Below, one piece after another: positions 30,627 to 42,436 of a DNA stretch of 64,000 bases. Below the pieces are notes generated by a model, which saw only the letters and a program-made list of their open reading frames with translations, did no database searches and had not been told where the DNA came from. This DNA comes from Thuidium tamariscinum. Taxonomy: Eukaryota > Streptophyta > Bryopsida > Hypnales > Thuidiaceae. The DNA lies in the NCBI GenBank assembly GCA_947034885.2, contig OX344750.2, positions 32,474,821-32,538,820 on the forward strand. Reading direction: 5' to 3'. A program made the translations under genes and the position numbers. Numbering within the stretch: the stretch's first letter is position 1; every line of letters begins with the position of its first letter.

Positions 30627-31200
30627 GGTACCATGGGGCCAAAATTGCACCATTTCAAAATAAATGTCTTTTTCGCCAGAAGTTTTCTGGATGTCTTTAA
30701 AATATGGATGAAGTTGCCAAATTTGGATGAAAAAGTATATGACTATGATGAAAAAGTGTTTTTAAGTCCAAAAAATTGATGAATGTAGAAATACAATGCT
30801 TCTCCAAATTTGAAGTGATCACCATCTTGGCACTTTCTCAAGAGTAAAAAAAAGGGCTGGTTACAAATTTCAAACCTATCCATTCCAAATGGACTTCCTA
30901 AAAATCTATACAAATTTTCAATTGTCTGTGAGCATCCGGCACCATGGGGCCAAATTGTACCATTTCAAAATAAATGTCTTTTTTTTGCCAAATAAAAGTA
31001 ATCTTTTTTAGCTAGAAAATTTTCAACTTTCTTTAAAATATGGATGAAATCATCAAATTTGGATGAAGAAGTATATGCATATGATGAAAAAGTGTTTTTA
31101 AGTCCAAAAGATGGATGAATGTAGAAATACAAAGCTTCACCAAATTTGAAGTGATCGCCATCTTGGCACTTTTTCAAAAAGTAAAAAAAAGGGCTGTCCG
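30627..31200. repeat. Direct tandem duplication, period about 307 bp
   Basis: The phrase ACCATGGGGCCAAA at about 30635 recurs at about 30942. It is followed in both copies by ACCATTTCAAAATAAATGTC, a GGATGAA-rich middle and CCATCTTGGCACTTT. The copies differ by small indels. The 86-codon minus-strand frame at 30965-31225 lies in the second copy and is not protein-like. Confidence 0.65.
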
Positions 31201-31576
31201 TGAGTACTGTAGTTAAAACCCACAATAAGAATCTCTCCTATAGATCTGCATGTCCATTCATTCTCTTTATTGTGCCGGGTACGACAATCCCAAGTGATCT
31301 AAAACTTGACTTTGTACGAACAATTGACAAATAAGTTACCTGCTTAAGCACATTCCGGGTACTAATCCTTTGAGCCAAAGTCCGCAGATGATGTTGATCA
31401 ATGCGAAATCCATGTGAACGGCATGACGATTGTTGCCAATCTCACTTGTAAATTCATGGTACCAATAACGGAATTCCCCTCTACAATGATTTCCACAAGG
31501 ACCAGGGCCCAGCATTCCAGGGTCAAATAATTCATGGAGTTGGGACCTTACAAACTTTTTAGTGTTTTTTTTGGTT

Positions 31577-31726
31577 TGTATAAGGGCAAAACACCCATTC
31601 CCATCCTTATATCCAAAACCGTCCAAATGTAGCAGGGGTGCACATTTTTCAAAGAAAAATGTGCACCCCTGCTACATTTGGACAGTTTTGGATACATGGA
31701 CGGGAATGGGTGTTCCCGCCTTAGGA
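31577..31726. mobile_element. Hairpin element (about 150 bp) with a 3-base loop
   Basis: The arms 31591-31650 and 31654-31713 are about 95% complementary. The innermost 29 bases of each arm (from TCCAAATGTAGCAGGGGTGC inward) pair perfectly around a 3-base AAA loop. Pairing continues, more weakly, to about 31577 and 31726. This fits a small foldback element. Confidence 0.65.
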
Positions 31727-32867
31727 CAATGTCCAAGGAGGAGGGCATTTGGAAAAATCAAAGGGCAGGGGAGGAGGGTGTAGCCCAACGAGGAGGCCTT
31801 TTATTTTCCAAAACATCCAACAAGGAGGGTGTAGCCCAACAAGGAGGCTTTTTATTGGTTGTGTCCTTTTGGACAGAGTCAATGGCATCGACTTGGTGGA
31901 TTTTTTTGGTTTTTTTGAAACAAATGAAACGGAATTTCATTGCAAAAAAGAATAAGATACAACCAGCCACAAGTGGCTTGGCTAGCAATCCCAAGCCAAT
32001 CCCACAACACACAACAGATCAGCAAATGACTTGGTGGGTTTTGGATCTCTGTTTCCAAATCTTATCTATAACCCTATTCACACTGCAACATAACGACATA
32101 GACAAACATTTGTTGACAGGTGCGTGTACATGTGCTTAGACGGACCCTTATTTGGTCGAAGGGGAGGTTGCTTAGGACCTAGGCGGACCCCTGGCTAGCC
32201 AAGGAAGGTTGCCTATTGTAAGTAAACTTTGTTGAGTTTATTATGTATTCAATAATTTTGTTTAATTTTTCCTTTATTTAATATTTTAGCATTTTATAGC
32301 AATATAAATAATATTATTGTTCACCTAAGACAGAGCCTCATAATCACACCGTTCTTGTTTTCCAAAACACCCAGGGTAGAACCCAACGAGGAAGGCACGG
32401 GCCAATGAGGAGGCCCTTCATTTTCCAAAACCACCCAATGACGAGGAGTGTTGCCTGACATAAACCATGGCCAGGGGGCACAGAACAATCTTGGATGAAG
32501 AAAAACAATTGGATGAAAAACACATTATATAATGCTCAATTGTGCATCCAAAACTGCAGAATTGGGTGTTATTTGCAGTGCAAAACCCAGTTGGGAAATG
32601 AATGGGGACAATTCCCCATGGTTTACGTTGGATGGTGAGGGGACTGTTAGTCTGTACCAGGGAGGAAATAATCTTGGATTGCGTACGTTGGCGCAGCCCT
32701 TGAATTGTACATGTACTTTGGTGTTTTAAAACTGGGAGTTGCAGCAAGGTGTCATATTGATAAGTTCAAGTTCTGATCTGAAATTTGAATCTTCAGTTGT
32801 GGACAGTAAATTATAATCTCAGCAGATTTTATTGAGTTTCCTTGGGAACCCAGAACGGCGAAGTGAA
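31727..32867. other. Intergenic with short GAGGAGGC-type repeats
   Basis: The phrase GTAGCCCAACGAGGAGGC and variants recur at 31779-31798, 31829-31848 and about 32380-32415, often followed by TTTTCCAAAAC. Long frames on both strands at 31678-32139 and 32418-32747 come from this composition. I recognise no domain in them and do not call a gene. Confidence 0.4.
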
Positions 32868-33065
32868 GGTAGAGAAGCCTATTACCACCCCGATTTGCAA
32901 TCCGACGATCTCGCGGGTCATTTCCTACAAATATGCTACAAATATTTTGCATATTTTTTTTTATAGGTGTGCCATTGTTTTTTGAGTGAGACCCAAGTGG
33001 AATTATAATTTTTTGATCAAAATTGTGGTTTTTGTGAATTTTTGAACTAGTTTGTCCAACCTTGG
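32868..33065. repeat. Partial copy of the AGGTAGACCAACCTA-type MITE
   Basis: CCTATTACCACC, GATTTGCAATC and the phrase GTGGAATTATAATTTTTTGA are shared in order with the left part of the complete element at 45555-45983. The right end is missing here. Confidence 0.55.
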
Positions 33066-33123
33066 AATTGTGAAACCACCATGGACTAAAATCACAAACA
33101 ACCTTTAACTACCAAATCAAGTA

Positions 33124-33706
33124 CTCCCTCTATCTCATGATAAATCTAGGATTTTTTAGAAATGGCTGGATTAATGTGTGAATTGTTCCTATTTTCAAGG
33201 GATTGCAGAGATAGTATAGCTTCTATTGAACTCCATTAGGTGTAAAAGAATGGAAGTCAAAGGTGAAAGGAGGGCATATTGAAAACAAGCAATAAAAGTG
33301 AACAAATTTCTCCCTTTTTGGAACTACTCTGGTAGTATTAATTTTTGTCATTCTTTGAGCAATGTTGGTGGAATGATGTTCAATTTTTTTTCCTCTGTAT
33401 TCAGTTGAGGTAATGTTTTTTGATTAAGCACCAAGAAATTCTCAACAAGAGATTTGTAGTAGTATTTTCTATATAGTTTTGGGTTGAATTCTTCACCTTT
33501 GGTTGGTTAGAGGTTGCATTTCAATTCCCTTTGCAAGGATTGAATTGCTCTATAGTCATTGGAGTGTGGCATTTTGTAGTTTCTTTTGCCTAAGAGTGTT
33601 CAAACTAGCTTCAATTGTTGTTAATCAAGTTATAGAGAGCCAATTTTGAATTTAATTCAAGACAAGTATATTTGGAAACTTTGGATTTATTGTGAGATGG
33701 AGGGAA
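33124..33706. mobile_element. Long Stowaway-like (Tc1/mariner) MITE
   Basis: It is flanked by TA (33122-33123 and 33707-33708). The termini CTCCCTCTATCTCATGATAA and the complement of TTCCCTCCATCTCACAATAA are inverted. CTCCCTC ends with a TA duplication are the Stowaway signature. A diverged copy in the opposite orientation lies at about 54965-55605. Confidence 0.6.
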
Positions 33707-34262
33707 TAGTAAATATTCACTATTAATGGAGTAACATATTATCCCTTATTGTCATAAAATTCTTCATTTTGTCATAAAATTCTTTGATTTTGTCATAAGA
33801 TGAATGGAATTAACGGGTTTTTTTTAACAAAATTGGTGCTAGAAGTAGGTGATGGAATTTGGAATTGGTGTATTGATGGAATTGGGTTGTGAATGATAAT
33901 AGATGAGTAGCTTCCTTTAGTTAGGGACAAAAACAAAAGCAAAACAACCAAGGGTTTAGAGGGAGATACTAGAATAAAGTGGATATACTATAAATTGTAT
34001 CCTACCTAAGACCTCCATCATCTCTCTTTGTAAGTCCTCAAATCAATATGTATGTATATTAAAGAAACAATTCTAGATTATCTACCAAATTTTTTTTACC
34101 CTTCCTAACTTTTGTACATAATATTTGAATGTTGAGTTTTTTTGTGCATTAGAACCTAATTTTTCTTGTCAACAAGAAAGCACAAAAATTTGACCAATCT
34201 AATAATTAGGCATAATAGCAAAAAGTGGCAGTTTAGGAGATATCTACCTTATTTGCAATACT

Positions 34263-35171
34263 TTAACCCATAAAAGACCAAGGAACCCATTTGGGGCTTT
34301 TTGAAAACTCAAGCAAGCTCTATAGACTTCATGAATTGGAATTTTTGCATGAATTCTGTAGGATGGATGCCATTCATCATAATCTACATGTAAAGCTTTG
34401 TTTCATGTTGTTTTGGAAAATATTGCAAAAGTTAGAACATTTAAAAAAAATTTGATGTCAAACTAGGCATCAAAAAATATTTTCTAAATCTTCAATTTTA
34501 CTTTTTAAAATTTCATACATTAGATTGATACCTACCTTCCAAAAATTGAACCATTCAATTATAAATAATGAAGTAAAAATTATGAAGGGTTTTAGTTTGT
34601 GGGCAATGAAGATAGGAAAAACATATAAAATCATTCTTGCTCTAAATTTTGAAAATTTTCAAATTGAAAAAGATAAGAAAGATAATTTTTGTTTATTAGA
34701 ACATTCTTATCATTGGAATTATCAATTTTCAAATTATTCCAAAAGTCATTAGCATGTTAGTTTTATTTTTTATTCAGTAATACCATTCACTTTACAATTT
34801 AAAAAAATGAAATACTAAATTTTTTTGGTTGAAATTTTTTTCATATTTTTTCAACCCATCTTACATTATATTGACTAAAATGTACAAGTTATAGGACATA
34901 CATGTTTTTCCCTAAACATGTTGAAAGACAAAACTTTTCCTTTCAGAAGGGCTAGAAAAAACTATATTTTGAAGTTTAGGCACATTGAACTTGAAATTGG
35001 TGGAGATATTCATTCTCAAATTTTAGGACAATGTACTTAAAAAAATCAACCAAAAGATCCTATAGTTGAAATTATTAAAAAATAAATATTGATGAAGATT
35101 TTGACCTTATTGGAGGTGAGAATTTTGAAGCAATCTTGGGATTGTAAGCATATTGGTCCTTAAAGAGTTAA
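34263..35171. mobile_element. piggyBac-like non-autonomous element (909 bp)
   Basis: TTAA occurs at 34263-34266 and 35168-35171. The termini are CCCATAAAAGACCAA and the complement of CTCTTTAAGGACCAA. The weaker terminal match suggests an older copy. The plus-strand frame inside it (34525-34752) is not similar to any transposase I know. Confidence 0.5.
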
Positions 35172-38100
35172 TATCCAATGGGAGGTGATTGTTGTTATTG
35201 TGAGATTGTTGACAGTAGGGGAGAAATTTGGAGGTACAAGGGTCAACATATAGTAAATATGTGAAGATTAAAATCCCATAAATAGAGTATATATGAAGTT
35301 TTCATGCAACTTCAAAATGTTAGGTTATAAATGAACTTTCGTAAGCCACATAGTGGTCCTATAGTTTTTTGAGGTTAATCACTATAAAAGACAACAAGCT
35401 GACCTATTTCTATCTAGAGTTGAATTCAATGATTAGAGGCATTTAGCCAAGTCATAGCTAATTCATTTGCAAAATATTTACAATTATAGACTCTCATAAA
35501 TAGTGGAAGTATATTTTAGGTAGAAAAAAATATAAAGTTGTTTTCTAAACTCAATTTCAAAAAAATTCAAATAAAAATAGAAAAAAAAAGATACCTATTG
35601 TTTATAAGAACATTTATGCACCATTAGGATGTATAATTCTCAACATTTTGTAAAAGTTACAACATTACTAGTATGTGAGCATGTGAGTCTTGAGCATATG
35701 CATATGTAAGTATCATACAAACATTACAAGTGTTTATAACATAAACACATATAATATAAGTATTTATAGCATATATGCACTATTAACATAGAACATTATT
35801 ATAATAGACACTTTAGGCTCATAGGCTCACACTCCTATGCTCACATAATAGCAACCTTTGTAAGAGTTATGAGTGGTTTAGTTTTTTCTTTCATCAAGTT
35901 CCACATTTTACTTTATTATTATTTTGATGATGAATATTAGTGATTTTGGTTAAGAGTTCTTTTATATGTATTTTAAATTATTATCCAATATATTGGCTAA
36001 ATTGTGCAAGTTCTAAACAAATATATTTTTTTTCTAAAACTATCAAATAATCAAAACTTCACCTTTAGAATGGACTAAAAAAATATTGTTTGTAGTTTAG
36101 GAACATTAGACTTGTAATTTGGAGAGGATGAACTTGAATAAGTTAACTAAGTGAGTTTCTATAGTTGGATATGTTAGAGAATTATATAGATAGCAATTTA
36201 GCCTTGCTTTGTATACAAGTATTTTGAAGCAATTACAGGCGTCTAAACATCAAAGACCTTTTAGGGATTAATTCACTTACAAAAATAAGAATGTTTTACC
36301 AAATATTGCTTCAAAGAAATTACCATTTGGGGACTATGAGTTTCTTAGTGGAAAATTCATGTTGGGAAGTTCTTCGTTACAAACTTTCCAATTTCTTCAT
36401 GACTTCATGGCACACTTCATGGATGGGAACAATATATTTTATTTCATTTACTACAGGTGGTGTAAACACTAACACTCTTTTTTGGAGTCATGAGGCTCTT
36501 TACTTCCATTGATATGAATGAAATATACAAAGTGTATTCATTATTTGTTCATACATTCATCCAAAATGGAATAATATACTAGTAAGAAACACCTATTGAA
36601 TTTGTTGCGTTTTCGTTATTTTTCAAGGATACTTTAAAATTAGAAAAATAATTTTATATTTAAATTTTTTTAAATTAGTATATACACCTTTGAGACAAAG
36701 GTAACCACCAAAGGAGATGTATAGGAAAATTCTCTAAGTAGGAAAACAAGAAAGTGCCAAATCTCAAGAAAATACATACTTTGATGTTTTAATTAGGAAA
36801 AAATAGAATTTAAAAAAAATACTTGCAACAACTTTAAAGACATAGCCATTCACCAAAAAAATTGCCAAAATCATTTTTTACATGCTTCACAATGCAAGTA
36901 GAAAGAAGCTCACTTTATGAACTTCTACACCACATAAAAATAATTGTTTTAATAATTCCTCTGGACATTAGCTACAAGTCTACTAGAAGACCATTTTCTC
37001 TAAATTTCAGCCCACAATTTGTTTTTTTGGGTACTAAGTAGTACTAAAAACCTCCAGATTGGGAAGTGTGACATTAAATTGGGTATTATTTTTCGATGGT
37101 TCAATAAATTTTTAAATTACGAAAAAATCTGATAAGGTGTAAAACAATAAATCTTAATCATTTGGAGCCAAAACACAAAAATTATGGACAAAAAACAGAT
37201 CACTATACACTGTGTGATACAAAATAGTAGAGGTGTTTTTCGGAATCACCCACTACAAAAAATTTGTAGAATTTTATAGGAAATATAATATTTTATCTTT
37301 AAGAGAATAGAACACCAAATTTTTCCAAAAAATTTGTATTTCTGTTTAATAATAAATTGTTCAAGAATTATCCAAGTACAGAAATCTCTAAATCCTCATT
37401 GCAAACTCACAAATTTCCTTCTTTATAAATAGGGAGTAGGGTTCTTATTTCATTTCATGTAGGCAGTGGAATGAAGCGTTCTTCAATGAAGTGAAAAAAG
37501 TGTTTATAATCATGGACATGGATGAAACACGTAAAATTGGAATGATAACTCGTTTATTCAACAAAATTGAGTCCTACTTAGACCCAAAGATTGTGTAGAA
37601 ATGTAGCAATTATTGGAAAAATTTCTTAATTGGAAGTCTTGGGTGCATGATGCACTTCAATTCCCTCATTTTTGCACTTGGGAGTGAAATTTTCATTTCA
37701 TTTTTTGGATAGTGGGTAGTGCCAAAAATTGACCTTAAAGGAATAATAGAGTTATTTACATCTACAAATTTGAATGAAATATTCAAATATTGATGGAAAT
37801 TATGTTTTTCATCCAAAAATGTCATCCCTTGAATTTAGTAATGTCAGCCATTGGGGAAAAAATCTCCCTATGTATATATATTCTTTGAAATTTTGTTGCT
37901 CTACTTTTGAAAAAATTTATACTCGAGAATTGATAACTTGGTCCATTGTTCTCCTTTATATCATTGGTCATAATTTATCAAATTTTCACAATTTAGAAGG
38001 AATGAACTAATTAAGGATGATTGCAAGAAACACTTGTACCATTTGTTGCATTTCTTATTTTCAATATTTTAGTACTTTTGTACAATGAATCACCTTCAAT

Positions 38101-39087
38101 ACTAATTGAGGTATAGAATATGAAATCTAAATAATTGATCCAATTTCAAATCTACTATTTTAACAACTTGTGATGTTCATTAGTAGATGGCAAGGATGGA
38201 TGGTGATACTTTACTTGCCATAAAGCAAATAGTTTATATTAACAAATTGAAGGCACTATATGTCACCAACACTATATTGGGTCCTTTTGTATACCTCAAA
38301 ATACTATTTTGAGGCACATGCTACAATTTATGCTAGAAAATAAGACTTTCACATTTCTATTTTTTCAAATTAGAAAATTCACTTAAAAAGCATGTTGAAT
38401 AGGGCTATTATTGCCAACTAAGAACAAAGAAAGAATATCAAAGCTAGAACTAAAAAACATTTTTAATTCAATAAAAATTCAACTTGAATATAGAATACTT
38501 TAGGTAAATATAAATCACAATTGGAAAATGATTTTGGAAATTCCTCTCCTAAAAAGGTTTATTTCTATTAAAAGACCTAATCTACAAAATTTTACAATAT
38601 AAGTATGTAACTCTTCAAAAAAGGTACTCGAAAGCACTAAAAAACACCCAAATCACATGTGTGACATACGTTCAAAATTCAATGCCCCCTACTTTATTAT
38701 TGTTGAAAGATTTGAAAAATTCAAATAAAATCTTCCATATTAAAAAACGCTTCACTACAAAATTCATGTTCATTCCATAATTTTTGCAAACACTTGTGAC
38801 ATGAAACATCTTCCGCATGCAATATGTGATGCAAAATAGGACAAGTGTTTCTTGCAAATACCTTAAAGAATATTTGAAAAATTGAACCAATTCAATACTA
38901 AAAAAATTCTCTCTATATAATTCCAATTTGGAGTTGTAGACATTAGAAGGGGAGACTATTCTTGCCTTTTCCTATCTTGTTTTGGTTCAATTGCATCTAT
39001 GTATGACTTCAACAACTATCACAATGGAAAAATACTATTAGAACATCTAGTAGGTCTTGCAATTGAAGGAATGTAACAACAATATAT
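35172..39087. other. AT-rich desert
   Basis: No gene was recognised. A loose direct repeat exists between about 36500-36640 and 37770-38070 (both contain ATTCATCCAAAAATG-like then AAGAAACAC and TTTGTTGCATTT phrases). Bases 35690-35830 are rich in short CATATG/TATAAC repeats. The frames at 36291-36512, 37774-38010 and 38672-38926 look like chance. Confidence 0.4.
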
Positions 39088-39293
39088 CATTAGATGTTTT
39101 TTTTCAATTTAGAAGACTGCAAGTTCTCGATTGTGGGAACGTTGTAGGAACTACCACATAAGTGATCTAATGTGGCCAAGAGACTGCTACATCATATAAT
39201 GATATTTAGAATATATATATATTTTTCCTGACTGTTCCCGACATTGGGAACAGGTCTAAAACAGTCTTCTAAACCTTCAAAAAACATCTAATG
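39088..39293. mobile_element. MITE with CATTAGATG termini (206 bp)
   Basis: The outer 32 bases on each side are complementary: the left begins CATTAGATGTTTTTT and reaches AGAAGACTG, and the right ends AAAAAACATCTAATG. It is the smallest clean member of the family listed at 10609-11149. Confidence 0.65.
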
Positions 39294-39689
39294 AGTTCTA
39301 CCTTTAATGGCCTTGAAATGTTTGACTTTTTATTTTAAGTCAGTTAATGGCTTCTTCAAGTATTAACAATGCAACTTGATATTGACATAGAAAATGCCTT
39401 TAGATGTAGGCCAACCAACAACACTAATATGTGAGTTTAGAAATTAATGCAAGCTTGTAACCATGAAACGTGCTCATAATATAGGTACCTATAATATATA
39501 CACCTACAACATATGCACCTATAAGATAAATATCCTATAACCATGAAAAGTGCCTATAATATAGGTGCCTTGATTCCTCAACCCATATACTCAAGCTTAT
39601 TAGCAACCCTTGTAGGACAACATGGATAAAGCTAAGTGGAAAGTTTTGATTCGTTCCATTTTGATAAATGAGCCCGCAACTCAAACAAA

Positions 39690-39895
39690 ACAACATATCA
39701 TGCCATAACTTCTTAACTGTGTGGTCGAAAATTATGAAAATTGTTGGGCCTTGAAGCTACTCCTTGGAGTCTTGGATAGATGTTGTGTGAAAATTTTGAT
39801 GAAAAAAAATAAAAACTCCATTCGTAGTGAGCTGTCCAAAATCGCTATGTTGCCAAAAAAATGCAGTTTAGGGCTTTAGGGGTTATAGGGTTAAT
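39690..39895. repeat. Truncated right end of a piggyBac-like element
   Basis: Ordered matches to 29340-29512 (ATCATGCAATAACTT, AAAATTATGAAAATTGTT, AAAACTCCATTC, CTATGTTGCCAAAAAAA) end in TTTAGGGGTTATAGGGTTAA. No left terminus was found. Confidence 0.5.
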
Positions 39896-41940
39896 TTTCT
39901 AGTCTTCACCGTTTATGGTAAGAGAGTAGTGAAGTACAATGCCTAAATTACAAATTCAATCTTACAACTTCATCAAAAATAAAAATTCTATTTCGAATTA
40001 AGAACAAGTAGTATGATTTAGATAAAGCCATGAATGAGACACTTGGTTGTAGATGATATTAAAAGTAGATAATTTTATCAAATATTTTCTAGATATTATT
40101 GAACAAAAGATGTGGCCTCTTTAGAATCTTTCAAATTATATTTTCAAATACAATTTAATAGACAAAAATGGGAAATGAAGACTTTTGAGCTTCTCATCTA
40201 ACTTTCAATCTTGTTGTCTATAAAATTAGGATGCAATGTAATGGAGTAGCAATGAACTTTAGAATTAAGAAAGTTCATTGAACTTTGCCTAGTATTCAAT
40301 ATACAAAATTTAAATCCTAGGTGATAATAATGCACAAGATTTTACAAAAGATACCTACCTTTATTAGGCAACATCTCTACTTTAACTTTTATGCTAACTA
40401 TTTGATTTGAATGGAATTCATCTGAATATGAAAAGTACAATAAAACAAGTACAAAAACATCATTTGGCAAGGGGATTTGCACAACTATAGTAACATTGTA
40501 ATAATCAATAGCATTGCACAAAAAATAAAAAATAATATTCAAAGTCACAAGAGTTTAGAAGTAGGGAAAAAATACTTCTTACACTTTGTTAGATTAGGTT
40601 ATACTTTGTTTTATATTTATGTACAAATTCTTATGATATAATTTTTTTTAAATGAAAGTATAAAATAAGCTTTAAAATGGTGACCGCTGGACAATGTTTT
40701 TTGGAAGACAATACAAGCATACTTTTGGGGGTAGAAAGTCCAAGCCCCTTCAAATTTATAGCCATTCATTACTTCTTGTTATAAGATTGGAAGGCCCATT
40801 CTAGACATAACTAAAGAATGCACATACTATGTCATCTCAAACTTCATTGTGATTGGAAATCTATAGAGCGACTTGACATTGTAATAGATGAAAATGCCAA
40901 GAGGTCAATTCATTAATGGCAATTTGCTAACAAACATCAATCTTTGAGCATCTCCACTACACATGTAGAAAGATAGGATAACTTACATAAAAAATCATTT
41001 AATGATTTGTGTTGTTTCTCAATACCCTTATACTATAATCTTCATTCTTGCTTTTGAATGAGAGGACTTTGTATATACTTCAAAGTTCAAATCTAAGCAT
41101 ATATTGATGCATCTTTTACTTTTACTTTTAGGAAAGGTTGCATTAGAAATCCAAAATGGGGTGACTATCTATACATTTTGTCTATCCGTCTAGGTTGCCC
41201 TTATATATATATATATATATGCACACTTTTGATCATTATAGTTGAGCATAGCTACTATTATTGGACACAAATTCATTTTATTAGATCTTATTGGCAACAA
41301 ATGAGAATTCCATCACACTTTGCTCTAATAGACAGTTGGTCTTAGAGCACCAGTGAGAGCACCAAAACTTAGTGCCCATACAAGCCTTAGGCACCAAGCT
41401 CTAGTACTCTCACCAATATTCACTACCAATTTTCTACTATTGGTGAAACAGATGCAAATTCATAGAAAATGCATATGAGTTCATCATAGCTCACAAATTA
41501 TGTTTTAAAGATAAATGTTAAAAATAGGTATCCAAAACTACAAAAATAGTTTAAAAATTTAATTTTAAAAATTTGTAGATTATTTTGTTAAAAAAAATGC
41601 ATTCTAAGAGAATCTAGAATCTCTTTTTGATTACCAGCACTAAAATTTCAAAGTTTTATAATTGTGCAATTTTAGGAGCAGTTACTTCAAAAGAGTTTCA
41701 TGCCTTCAATGAAGATCGCTTTCTGCACTGCCCCCCAAAACCAAAGAAAAAACCTGCTGCTGCCACTGCTGCCTTGGCCAGATGCCCCCATCAGCAGCTG
41801 TTCCCGTTGCGATAACTTAGTTGACGGAGCTCTGTCTGTGTCCGGCCCAGTCCGTTGGAAGCGCCCAGAAAACCTTCAGCCTACCGTTGGGCCTTCCGAT
41901 CGCCTCACAACGGTCCATCACGTAGGACTGACTCTGCATT
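39896..41940. other. AT-rich intergenic sequence upstream of the HMA gene
   Basis: No gene was recognised. There is a TA dinucleotide run at about 41200-41220. The phrase CACCAAAACTTAGTGCCCA with nearby partial complements (41350-41450) suggests another small inverted-repeat element without clear ends. Confidence 0.35.
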
Positions 41941-42436
41941 GCTACTGTTTACTATAAAATTCCTTTGGCTCATCCCATCCTCCTTCACATTAACTGTGTT
42001 CTCTCTCATCGCCAATTTTAGACTCGCATATTCCGCACTTCCAGTTCCAAGTTTGATTGCTGCTCTTGCTTGGTAGTGTTTACAAGCTCAATTTGTAACT
42101 GGGTCCCAGCTATAAGCTTTCTCAAAAAATTTCTGCTTCCAGTTCAATATTTTTTAGCTGTTAGCTGCCGAGTTCTAATCGCTGTAGGTTACCAGTGTTT
42201 ACGGAATCAATTTGCAATTGGGTCGCAGAAATTGGCTCGCTATTTCTATCTGCGGTCTCTTTGATTCCCGACTTCCTGTTCCAGTGTCTTATTGCTGTGC
42301 GCAACTGAGCTCTGATCACTGAGAGTGTGGAGTTATCTAGTGTGAAGCGCATTTTGCACCTACTTCCTGGCATTTGATCGAATTTACAGTACTCTGTTTT
42401 CGTTCGTTCAGTTCTATTGTCTATTGAGAAGCGAAG
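41941..42436 (+). promoter_or_regulatory. Promoter and 5' leader of the HMA-domain gene
   Basis: A TATA-box match (TATAAAA, about 41953-41959) lies about 480 bases before the start codon, in a region that turns GC-richer from 41730. The leader holds a diverged direct duplication of about 119 bases (AGTGTTTAC at 42075 and again at 42194, followed by CAATTTG and AACTGGGTC or AATTGGGTC). Confidence 0.5.

Noticed and set aside
31678..32139. 153-codon plus-strand open frame starting in the hairpin element
   Set aside because: It begins inside a foldback palindrome and continues through short GAGGAGGC repeats; composition explains it.
32418..32747. 109-codon minus-strand frame with an overlapping plus-strand frame that looks faintly lectin-like
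   Set aside because: Both strands are open because stop codons are scarce locally; the lectin resemblance is a few residues and lacks the conserved sugar-site pattern.
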